From contig DAOQTX010000043.1 in the NCBI GenBank assembly GCA_035340715.1, forward strand, positions 1 through 24,694: DNA of 24,694 nucleotides, written 5' to 3'. This DNA comes from DAOQTX01 sp035340715. GTDB taxonomy: Bacteria > Bacteroidota > Bacteroidia > AKYH767-A > OLB10. Shown here piece after piece: positions 17,113 through 24,420 of the stretch. Positions within the stretch are counted from its first letter, which is position 1. Each line of letters begins with the position of its first letter. The position numbers and the translations under genes are program-made. The notes under the pieces were generated by a model, which worked only from the letters and a program-made list of their open reading frames with translations, was not told the origin of the DNA and did not search any database.

Positions 17113-18708
17113 ATGAATAAATGGCGCTTTGTTTGGCTAATCCTAATGATCTCATTTCAAACCTTGGCTCAACCAACACAATACTTGTGGGATAAGGTAT
17201 ATGGTGGTTCTGGTAATGAATCTTTTTACCGTTTTAAAAAATGTTCAGATCATGGTTTTATTATTGGAGGTGTTTCAAATTCACCCATTGGGTTTGATAT
17301 AATGCAACCCAATAGAGATCCTGGCGGCAATACAAATGATTATTGGATTGTTAAAGTGGATAGTTTAGGAAATATTGAATGGAGCAATCGTTTTGGTGGA
17401 ACCGCTGATGACTTGTTTTATGATATTATTGAATGTAGAAACGGTGGCTATTTTTTAGGAGGCTATTCATTGAGCGGCAACGGTGGAGATAAAACAGATA
17501 CGGTTAGAGGCATTACCGATTATTGGGTTATCCGAATTGATGAAAATGGAAATAAGCTATGGGATAAAACTTACGGGGGTTGGGCTGTAGATAATTTAAC
17601 CTGTGTTTTTGAAAGTTCGGACGGTAGTTTTCTTATTGGAGGAAATTCAATATCAAGTTTAGGAGCCGATAAAACAGAACCGACATGGGGTGGTTGGGAT
17701 TATTGGTTATTAAAGTTAGATAGTTTGGGAAACAAGATTTGGGATAAAAGATATGGCGGAGCTTTGGATGACAATATGTATAGTATTAGTGAAAGTAAAG
17801 ATGGTTCTTATGTGTTGGGAGGATTTTCACAATCCTATCCCAGTGGAAACAAGACGCAACCCAGCCAAGGTGTGTGGGATTATTGGATGGTAAAAATAGA
17901 TGTGAACGGTACTGTTATTTGGGATAAAACATTTGGTGGTGATTTAACTGATTTTTTATTCGATCATATTACCTGTAGCGATGGTGGTTATTTATTGCAC
18001 GGCACATCGCAAAGTAATTTATCGGGAGACAAAACAGATAGCTCCAGAGGCTTTTGGGATTATTGGATTGTAAAAACCGATTCGTTGGGCAACAAATTAT
18101 GGGACAAAACTTTTGGCGGTTCTATGGAAGAAGATGCTTATTCAGTAGAAGAAGTTTTTGACCATGGATTTTTATTAAGTGGCACCTCTTATTCACCTAT
18201 CGGATCAGATAAAACAGAATCTAATTTAGGAATAGAGCAAGTTTGGATCGTTCGAACCGATAGCATGGGAAATAAACTTTGGGATAAAACGATTTTTACT
18301 TTAGGGCACGATGAAAATGGAATGGCAACAGTTACTCATGATGGATGTATCGCAGCATCTGTTTATACAGAATCACCGGTTGGCGGATATAAATCTATCG
18401 TCAATAATGGTGCAGCTGATTATTGGTTGGTTAAAATTTGTTTTGACACACATGTGAGTGTTCCGGAAACGATCAATAATACTGTTTCGATTCATCCCAA
18501 TCCTGCCAGTGATTATATTGAAGTTGTATATCCGGAAATTACAGAGTTGCATGTTTATGATTTACAAGGCAGATTACTGCAACAATTGAACTATTTGAAT
18601 CGGGAAAACAAAGTGCTTCTTTCGATACAATCTATTCCGGCTGGAGTTTATTTGCTTAAAGTAATGAGTAAAAATGGTCAAGAAGTTGCCAAATTGCTTG
18701 TTAAATAA
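17113..18708 (+). CDS. Secreted seven-repeat (probable beta-propeller) protein with type A T9SS sorting domain
   Basis: A 531-residue exported protein. The signal peptide covers residues 1-19/20 (MISFQTLAQ). Seven tandem repeats span residues 26 to about 446; repeats 2-6 are exactly 60 residues each, with consensus WDKxFGG, then DGGYLLGGxSxS, GxDKT, and WDYWxVKxDSxGNKL. Seven beta-rich units suggest a closed seven-bladed propeller. Residues about 462-531 form the type A T9SS sorting domain (SIHPNPASDYIEV, LHVYDLQGRLL, GVYLLKV). No catalytic motif is visible, so a structural, binding or adhesive role is inferred. A terminator separates it from the peptidase gene upstream; a second secreted protein gene follows 57 nt downstream. 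Confidence 0.88.
   Translation: MNKWRFVWLILMISFQTLAQPTQYLWDKVYGGSGNESFYRFKKCSDHGFIIGGVSNSPIGFDIMQPNRDPGGNTNDYWIVKVDSLGNIEWSNRFGGTADDLFYDIIECRNGGYFLGGYSLSGNGGDKTDTVRGITDYWVIRIDENGNKLWDKTYGGWAVDNLTCVFESSDGSFLIGGNSISSLGADKTEPTWGGWDYWLLKLDSLGNKIWDKRYGGALDDNMYSISESKDGSYVLGGFSQSYPSGNKTQPSQGVWDYWMVKIDVNGTVIWDKTFGGDLTDFLFDHITCSDGGYLLHGTSQSNLSGDKTDSSRGFWDYWIVKTDSLGNKLWDKTFGGSMEEDAYSVEEVFDHGFLLSGTSYSPIGSDKTESNLGIEQVWIVRTDSMGNKLWDKTIFTLGHDENGMATVTHDGCIAASVYTESPVGGYKSIVNNGAADYWLVKICFDTHVSVPETINNTVSIHPNPASDYIEVVYPEITELHVYDLQGRLLQQLNYLNRENKVLLSIQSIPAGVYLLKVMSKNGQEVAKLLVK
17188..18450 (+). repeat. Seven tandem ~180-bp coding repeats
   Basis: Each unit starts with a Trp codon of the W-D/S-K/N motif, at about 17188, 17380, 17560, 17740, 17920, 18100 and 18280. 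The first unit is 64 codons, units 2-6 are exactly 60, and the last is about 57 and diverged (the GG and DKT landmarks are lost). The DNA copies have diverged enough that recent recombination is unlikely. Confidence 0.9.
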
Positions 18709-18731
18709 GCATTCTCAGTTAAACTTTTTAT

Positions 18732-18772
18732 TGCGCATTACGTATACGGGGTTACCCAATATTCTATGCGCA
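18732..18772 (+). promoter_or_regulatory. Possible start-codon-occluding hairpin
   Basis: TGCGCAT (18732-18738) is the exact reverse complement of ATGCGCA (18766-18772), which contains the start codon of the next gene. The 27-nt loop includes a small GGG/CCC stem (18748-18757). In an mRNA spanning this region the initiation site would be base-paired. Function is inferred. Confidence 0.35.
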
Positions 18773-19635
18773 CCAACCTTACAAGTAAAAGTGGTATTCT
18801 TCAAAAAGGATTAAAGCTATTTCTGCTTTTGTTTTTTTTGAAATCCTCCTTTGCATTTTCACAAACAAAAAATGATTATACTGAAATGGTTTTATTGGCT
18901 CCTCGCTTAGATGAAACCGATATCAATTCAATTTATAGGCAACTGAATGCCATTGATGGTGTTTATTTTTTAGGTTATCACGATACATACAAACGATTGA
19001 TGATAAAGTATGATAGCACAGTAGTAAAAGATATTAATGTGATTATCACTGCTATTGAGCATCTAAATTCTAATGTTTGTACTGAATACGAATTCAATGA
19101 AAGTATTCGGGAAGTTGTGCACGACAAATTGATCATTCCTGAAGTTCGAATGGCGCAACTTATTGCATGGTACCAACCTGAAAAAGTGCCTTATCTAATA
19201 AATAAAAGAAATCATTTGATTCGAGTAAAGTCGTATATGCAAAATCGTTCTCGGCAAGAGGAAATTAAAATGACTCGCTTACCGCTGAACAGTACTACTG
19301 CAAATGTTGCAGTCTCAAATGAGATAAATAAAGAACAAAAACCAACTATAGAGGATGCAACAATTGCATTCCAAAAAGAGAAGGAAAGAGAAGCCGAGGA
19401 GGTGAAAGTGAAAGTTGCTAATACTGTGGTAGTAGAAAATATTGTTGAGGAGAAAGTATATACAGAATCATCGCTTATCGTTGAACCTCACATCAACACA
19501 ATAATTGTAAAAAAGATCGTTTCATTTGAAGTAAACGTACCGACTTATTTATCGGTAATTAATCGACATCAAAGTACTCTGCCCTTTAAGTACAGGGATA
19601 GAAATAAGTTTGAAGATTTTTTAGGAGCTGAATAA
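18766..19635 (+). CDS. Exported protein of unknown function with HMA-like N-terminal domain
   Basis: A 289-residue protein I do not recognise. Residues 1-32 look like a signal peptide (hydrophobic LFLLLFFLKSSFAF, then SQ). Residues about 38-111 resemble the beta-alpha-beta-beta-alpha-beta ferredoxin-like layout of heavy-metal-associated (HMA) domains: a strand at MVLLAP, a helix, the IDGVYFL turn typical of HMA, a strand LMIKYD, and a helix VIITAIEHL. The usual CxxC metal loop is absent (APRLDET instead). Residues 188-231 are Glu/Lys-rich and probably helical; the C-terminal 60 residues are basic with no motif. No T9SS sorting domain is present, so a periplasmic location is likely. It may share a transcript with the propeller gene 57 nt upstream. 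Its stop directly abuts that of the convergent kinase gene. Confidence 0.7.
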   Translation: MRTNLTSKSGILQKGLKLFLLLFFLKSSFAFSQTKNDYTEMVLLAPRLDETDINSIYRQLNAIDGVYFLGYHDTYKRLMIKYDSTVVKDINVIITAIEHLNSNVCTEYEFNESIREVVHDKLIIPEVRMAQLIAWYQPEKVPYLINKRNHLIRVKSYMQNRSRQEEIKMTRLPLNSTTANVAVSNEINKEQKPTIEDATIAFQKEKEREAEEVKVKVANTVVVENIVEEKVYTESSLIVEPHINTIIVKKIVSFEVNVPTYLSVINRHQSTLPFKYRDRNKFEDFLGAE

Positions 19636-20250
19636 TTAAAACAAACCGTTGATTTCAGCATTAACTCGATTCACAATTTCACCTAAGTGTTCTTTGTTCT
19701 CAGCGAAATTAATTTCATCAATATCAATCACGAGCAACTTTCCCATTTCATATCCTTGAATCCATGCTTCGTAACGTTCGTTCAAACGTTTCAAATAGTC
19801 GAGTCGGATAGACGTTTCATAGCTTCTTCCTCTTTTCGAAATTTGATTTACCAAAGCAGGTACGGTTCCTCTTAAATAAATCAGTAGATCGGGGGGTGCA
19901 ATGAACTGTTGAATCAGTTCATACAAAGCACTGTAGTTTTTAAAATCTCTGGTAGTCATTAATCCCATTGCATGAAGGTTTGGCGCAAATATGTGTGCAT
20001 CTTCGTAAATGGTTCTATCTTGTATAATAGTCTTTTTGCTTTGTTTTATTTGAAGAATTTGATTGAATCGACTCATCAAAAAATAGATCTGCAAATTGAA
20101 CGACCATCTCTGCATGTCGTCATAAAAATCAAACAAATAAGGATTATCGTCCACGTCTTCATAGTGGGCTTCCCACTTAAATTGCTTGGCCAATAAAGTT
20201 GTTAATGTTGTTTTTCCTGATCCAATATTTCCTGCTACCGCAATATGCAT
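19636..20250 (-). CDS. Deoxynucleoside kinase
   Basis: A 204-residue salvage enzyme that phosphorylates deoxynucleosides with ATP in the cytoplasm. The P-loop GNIGSGKT is at 7-14, the base-catalysis acidic pair is in YEDVDDNPY (E31, D32), the DR motif appears as QDRTIYED (77-84), and the LID arginines as KRGRSYE (139-145). Length matches bacterial deoxyadenosine/deoxyguanosine kinases of this family rather than tetrameric thymidine kinases. Which deoxynucleoside is preferred cannot be read, so no symbol is given. A TAnnTTTG element lies 41 nt upstream. Together with thyA and folA, nucleotide metabolism is well represented in this window, though not in one operon. Confidence 0.9.
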   Translation of the reverse strand: MHIAVAGNIGSGKTTLTTLLAKQFKWEAHYEDVDDNPYLFDFYDDMQRWSFNLQIYFLMSRFNQILQIKQSKKTIIQDRTIYEDAHIFAPNLHAMGLMTTRDFKNYSALYELIQQFIAPPDLLIYLRGTVPALVNQISKRGRSYETSIRLDYLKRLNERYEAWIQGYEMGKLLVIDIDEINFAENKEHLGEIVNRVNAEINGLF

Positions 20251-20291
20251 GATGTATCTAAAAAGTTTTAAGGGTTAAAAATGCTTGGATT

Positions 20292-20299
20292 CAAAGATA
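20292..20299 (-). promoter_or_regulatory. Bacteroidota -7 promoter element for the deoxynucleoside kinase (TATCTTTG)
   Basis: Exact TAnnTTTG on the minus strand, 41 nt before ATG 20250, in the 130-nt gap after the preceding gene. No clear -33 element is visible. Confidence 0.45.
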
Positions 20300-20341
20300 G
20301 CATTCAAGCTAAAGAATCAAATTGAATAATTGGTTTTTAGT

Positions 20342-20386
20342 TTTTAACAATACTTGGATGTTATAGATAAAATTGTATTGTTAAAA
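20342..20386 (-). repeat. Perfect 12-bp inverted repeat at the end of the secreted propeller-like gene
   Basis: TTTTAACAATAC (20342-20353) and GTATTGTTAAAA (20375-20386) are exact reverse complements around a 21-nt spacer. The distal arm covers the stop codon of the minus-strand gene. The RNA hairpin would be AT-rich and is not followed by a T run on the minus strand, so it is at best a weak terminator or a 3'-end stabiliser. Confidence 0.6.
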
Positions 20387-21199
20387 TGAATAGATGTCAA
20401 TCGCATCCTTACGTCTAAGGTACATACGATGAGGTTCGGCTCGCATGTCCAAAATATCTTTTGTAGAAGGCAGCACTATTTCTTCTCGCTCTAAAGTGTA
20501 TAAATTGCACGAAATAATGGTATCATTTTGTGCATAGAAAATTTCGTATTCGCGTGGCTGAAAGTATTTGAGTTCTTTTATATCAATAGTTCTTGAGTAA
20601 ATACCAAAATTATCAAAAACTAGAATTCCTTTGTCGGGTAGGTTTAACAATACAAAATTGGCAGTTTCTATCAAGAAATTGGGATTCACATTTTTAAACA
20701 ATCGATTAATGGGAAGCGACTCGCTGATGATGGACAATTGGTTGTTGACTTTCTTTAACTGAAAATCGGATTGATCAAAAATCCAATACCCGTTACTACC
20801 CGAATTGCATACAAGCCATGGTTCTTTTAGTCCTATATCTCGCAAATTGATTTCACTCTTAATAGCTAGCCACTGATCTAACACGCGAACGATGCCGAAG
20901 TCTTTATAGAAAACAATCACTTTTAAAGGATCGGTAGCATCTATGCTGTGTACATTGCCTGCATCTCTACTGCTGTAAATTGCAGTTTGAACTCCATTCA
21001 AATCATACTTCACTACATCACCATTGGAGGCAATTAAAAGATTACCAAAATTATCGGTCGTGTATGATTGTCCGGTAAAGGGGATTCTTTGTACAAAATT
21101 AAATTCTTGCGCTTTTGTGAAATTCCATGGCAATAATACAGCTATGATCAGCAGAAATAATTTGAGATCAAACTGTTTCAATTTGTTGGAGTATTTCAT
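20381..21199 (-). CDS. Exported propeller-like protein of unknown function
   Basis: About 272 residues from ATG 21199 (an ATG at 21217 would add six residues). A signal peptide is clear: basic start, hydrophobic LKLFLLIIAVLLPW, then TKAQ. The mature part is beta-rich with repeated short strands and phrases such as DNFGNLLIAS, GVVKYDL-type turns and KGILVFDNFG, which suggests a WD/NHL-like beta-propeller, but no motif identifies a family or activity. It has no T9SS domain, lipobox or catalytic motif. The signal peptide region lies over the last codons of the upstream GH3 gene, a 32-50 nt overlap in another frame, so the two are almost certainly co-transcribed. The 3' end carries a 12-bp inverted repeat. 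Confidence 0.75.
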   Translation of the reverse strand: MKYSNKLKQFDLKLFLLIIAVLLPWNFTKAQEFNFVQRIPFTGQSYTTDNFGNLLIASNGDVVKYDLNGVQTAIYSSRDAGNVHSIDATDPLKVIVFYKDFGIVRVLDQWLAIKSEINLRDIGLKEPWLVCNSGSNGYWIFDQSDFQLKKVNNQLSIISESLPINRLFKNVNPNFLIETANFVLLNLPDKGILVFDNFGIYSRTIDIKELKYFQPREYEIFYAQNDTIISCNLYTLEREEIVLPSTKDILDMRAEPHRMYLRRKDAIDIYSF

Positions 21200-22685
21200 C
21201 AATAATTCTTCTATCATTATTCAGTCGAGGTACTTTGTGTTGACCTCCTAATTTGTTTTTTGATTTCAACCAGTTGTAAAAAGTTTTTTCAGGCACAGCT
21301 CGTAACATAGGTTTTGACAATGCCATATTGTTATAACGCTTAGCTTCGTAATCAGAGTTTAGCTTCTTTAGTGCTTCATCCAATAACGAAACGAACTGGT
21401 CTAAATTATCAGGAGAATGTGAAAACTCAATGAGCCATTCATGCGCTCCTTCCGATCTATTGCTCATATAAACCGGTGCAGCGGTATAATCTCTAATGCT
21501 GGCTCCTGTTTCGGAACATGCAATATTGAGCGCTTTCTCCGCATTTGAAATCATCAACTCTTCGCCAAAAGCATTGATGAATCCGGTGGTTCTCCCGCTT
21601 ACTTTTATCCGATATGGATTTACAGAGGTGAACATTACGGTATCACCGATGAGGTATCTCCACAATCCACCATTGCTTGTAATTACAACAGCGTAATTGA
21701 CATTGAGTTCTACCTGATCTAATGAGATTGCATTTAAATCGCCTTGAACATAAGCACTCATAGGAATGAATTCGTAAAATATTCCATAGTCAAGCATCAG
21801 CAACATGCCTTCATTTATATTTTGATCTTGAATTCCAAAAAATCCCTCTGACGCATTATAGGTTTCCAGATAATTCATTTTTGGATTTTGGATGAGTTGC
21901 TCAAATTGCGATCGATAAGGAGTGAAACTAACTCCGCCATGAACAAAGAGTTCCAATTCAGGCCAAACATCATGTATTGTTTTCTTTCCGGTCAGTTCCA
22001 GTACACGTTTTAATAGCACCATAGTCCATGATGGAACTCCAGCTAAACAAGTTACATTGGCGTCTTTGGTTATTTCAGCCATTTTCTGAATCTTACTTTC
22101 CCATTCGTCCATTAGTGAAACGGAAATGTCGGGTGTCTGAAACATTTGAATCCAAAAAGGCAGATTCTGCATAAGGATGGAAGACAGATCACCGTAATAA
22201 GAGTCGTTACTGAATGAATTTATTTTATGACTTCCTCCCAAGGAAAGTGTTTTACCACCAAAGAGTTTACTTTCCGGGTTTGAGTTAAAATAAAGCGCCA
22301 ATAAATCTTTCCCACCTTTGAAGTGACATTCTTCTAATGATTCTTGCGTGATGGGTATGAACTTACTTTTATCATTACTGGTGCCAGACGATTTAGCAAA
22401 CCATTTTACTTCACCAGGCCACAACACATTATGTTTTCCTTGCTTTATATCAAGTATAAATGGTTTTAAACTTTCGTAATCCTGCAATGGCACTCGCCCT
22501 TTAAAATCTTCGTATGAATTAATGGAATGATAACCATAACGCTTACCCCATTCTGTGTTTTGGGCGTTGAAGATTAATTTTCTAAACCAATCGCTTTGTA
22601 CTTCATGTGGATACTTCAGAAAGAACTCTATTTGATAGATTCTTTTTTTCATTACCCAAGATATGATACTATTGATCAGCGCCAT
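21168..22685 (-). CDS. GH3-family acyl-adenylating (acyl-acid amido synthetase-like) protein
   Basis: A 505-residue member of the GH3 branch of adenylate-forming enzymes. Plant GH3 proteins adenylate a carboxylic acid and join it to an amino acid; the substrate of bacterial members is generally unknown. The ATP-binding motif SSGTSNDKSKFIPIT lies near residue 100, a second motif YNASEGFFGIQD near 280, and the YRIKVSGRTTGFINAFGEEL segment near 350-375 precedes the C-terminal domain, which includes the probable catalytic Lys near the end (SKNKLGGQHKVPRL). Full length and no lesions. It starts 52 nt after the PolX-like gene on the same strand and overlaps the exported protein gene downstream. Confidence 0.88.
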   Translation of the reverse strand: MALINSIISWVMKKRIYQIEFFLKYPHEVQSDWFRKLIFNAQNTEWGKRYGYHSINSYEDFKGRVPLQDYESLKPFILDIKQGKHNVLWPGEVKWFAKSSGTSNDKSKFIPITQESLEECHFKGGKDLLALYFNSNPESKLFGGKTLSLGGSHKINSFSNDSYYGDLSSILMQNLPFWIQMFQTPDISVSLMDEWESKIQKMAEITKDANVTCLAGVPSWTMVLLKRVLELTGKKTIHDVWPELELFVHGGVSFTPYRSQFEQLIQNPKMNYLETYNASEGFFGIQDQNINEGMLLMLDYGIFYEFIPMSAYVQGDLNAISLDQVELNVNYAVVITSNGGLWRYLIGDTVMFTSVNPYRIKVSGRTTGFINAFGEELMISNAEKALNIACSETGASIRDYTAAPVYMSNRSEGAHEWLIEFSHSPDNLDQFVSLLDEALKKLNSDYEAKRYNNMALSKPMLRAVPEKTFYNWLKSKNKLGGQHKVPRLNNDRRIIDEILQQIETV

Positions 22686-22737
22686 GCTTTAATTTCGTTA
22701 GTACTAATGTACAAAACAGTTTGTGAAGAATAAATAC

Positions 22738-24417
22738 TTATTTTCTCTTTCGATGCAGGAAGGATTCAAATTCACTAAGAGTAAGCGCATTAAGGCAATG
22801 TTTTTTTGTCAAAGCTCCTTTGCGAGCTACATGGACACCATATTGCATATCTAATATTCCATCCAATTCATGTGCATCAGGATTGATAGAGATGAATACA
22901 TTTTTTTCCATAGCATATTCAATCCATCTCCAGTCCATGTCCAATCGATAAGGATGAGCATTTAACTCAATAGCGACTTGATAATGTGCACACGCATCTA
23001 TCACTTCTTTATGTGAAATTGGATATCCTTCTCTGGAAAGCAATAGCCTTCCGGTTGGGTGCCCCAAGATAGTGGTATAAGGGTTAGATACTGCTTTAAT
23101 AATACGATCGGTAGCTCTTTGTTCATCCATTTTAAATCCGGAATGAATGCTGGCTACTACAAGATCAAAAGATTGTAAGATGGTTTCATCGTAATCCAAT
23201 GAGCCATCCGCTAAAATATCTGATTCAATTCCTTTAAATATTTTAAAGGGATTCATTTTTTGATTTAATGATTCTATTTCACGGTGTTGTTTTGCAACTG
23301 ACTCTTCCGTTAAGCCACCTGCATAAACAGCTGTTTTACTATGATCGCAAATGCCAAAATATTCAAAACCCATTTGCTTGCAACGGTCAGCCATTTGTTC
23401 AAGTGTATGGATGCCATCGCTGTATGTGCTGTGATTATGCAAGACTCCTCTAAGATCTGAGTATTGAATGACATCAGGGGAGATGCCAGTGTTTAATATC
23501 TGATGTTCAATTAAACCTTCTCTCAATTCAGGAATGATAAAAGGCAACTTTAGTGATTGATAAATATCTTCTTCATTGGTTTGAGTGTTGGTTCGTTCAT
23601 AACCAATACCTTTTAAGAATTCAAGATGTTTTTCATTACCGGTCAACTCCAACAATGAATTTGCAAAGTTGGTACTCTCGCACAAATTGATTTTGATGCA
23701 CAGTCCATTGTTCATTTTGGCAGAAATTGTCGAATCAATCATTTCAATACTTTCCGATTCTATGGTAGGAGTTTTTTTTAATAATTCGATATAATCGTTT
23801 GACTGATCAGGGTTGTCAATGAGAATCTCTAAAGATGAGATGATCTCACATTTTCTTCTGTACTCACCAACAAATTCAACGGAAGATGTTGGATTAATTT
23901 GCTTCAATTTTTCAAACAGTTCTTCTGCGATAGTTTCAATAGCAGCATAATGAAATTTGCCTTTGTTTTTAAAAGCAAACTCCAACGATTGTTTAACTTG
24001 TAATTGCGTTTTCTCGCCAAAGCCTTTCATAGAAAGAAGACGATTTTCGTTACATGCATACAATAATTCTCCGGGACTCTCAATTCCTAAATCCTTCCAA
24101 ATGACACTTACTTTCTTAGGCCCCAATCCTTTTATACTCAATAACTCTACGACTCCCAATGGAGTACGGTCATACAATTCAGTTAGTTCTGATAAATGTC
24201 CGGTAGATTTTATTTCCTCCAATTTTGAAATGATGCCTTTGCCAATTCCTTTTATATTCAATAAATCCTGAACACTGAGTTCTAATGCATTGTCTTCTAA
24301 TCGATCAATTGCAAAAGCTGCATTATTGAATGCTCTTATTTTAAATTCATTTTCTTGATGCAACTCCATCAATCGAGAAGCACTTTTTAACAAATCGGCT
24401 ACATCTGAATTGGTCAT
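22738..24417 (-). CDS. PolX-type protein: HhH + degenerate polymerase beta-like core + PHP nuclease domain
   Basis: 559 residues with PolX architecture. Three helix-hairpin-helix segments lie at about 52-69, 92-112 and 127-146. A Pol beta-like palm region follows with GEYRR (184-188), but the D-x-D expected at 195/197 reads S195-L-E197, the third Asp position reads N244, and the dNTP-binding TGSxxHN reads TGNEKHLE (259-266). The C-terminal PHP domain looks complete: H327, H329, D334, D358-H359, E398, H425, H453, D514 and H516. PHP domains in PolX act as metal-dependent 3'-5' exonuclease/AP-site nucleases in base excision repair. This copy is therefore probably a DNA-binding nuclease without polymerase activity. 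The ATG is 3 nt after the sppA stop, so the genes are probably co-transcribed. Confidence 0.9.
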   Translation of the reverse strand: MTNSDVADLLKSASRLMELHQENEFKIRAFNNAAFAIDRLEDNALELSVQDLLNIKGIGKGIISKLEEIKSTGHLSELTELYDRTPLGVVELLSIKGLGPKKVSVIWKDLGIESPGELLYACNENRLLSMKGFGEKTQLQVKQSLEFAFKNKGKFHYAAIETIAEELFEKLKQINPTSSVEFVGEYRRKCEIISSLEILIDNPDQSNDYIELLKKTPTIESESIEMIDSTISAKMNNGLCIKINLCESTNFANSLLELTGNEKHLEFLKGIGYERTNTQTNEEDIYQSLKLPFIIPELREGLIEHQILNTGISPDVIQYSDLRGVLHNHSTYSDGIHTLEQMADRCKQMGFEYFGICDHSKTAVYAGGLTEESVAKQHREIESLNQKMNPFKIFKGIESDILADGSLDYDETILQSFDLVVASIHSGFKMDEQRATDRIIKAVSNPYTTILGHPTGRLLLSREGYPISHKEVIDACAHYQVAIELNAHPYRLDMDWRWIEYAMEKNVFISINPDAHELDGILDMQYGVHVARKGALTKKHCLNALTLSEFESFLHRKRK

Positions 24418-24420
24418 GGA

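Noticed and set aside
17188..18450. CRISPR-like or satellite array
   Set aside because: The periodicity is protein-level (about 60 codons) and the DNA copies are diverged; there are no short identical repeats with unique spacers.
22698..22707. TTAGTACTAA palindrome upstream of the GH3 gene as an operator
   Set aside because: A 10-bp AT-rich palindrome is expected by chance in this much sequence, and nothing else supports it.
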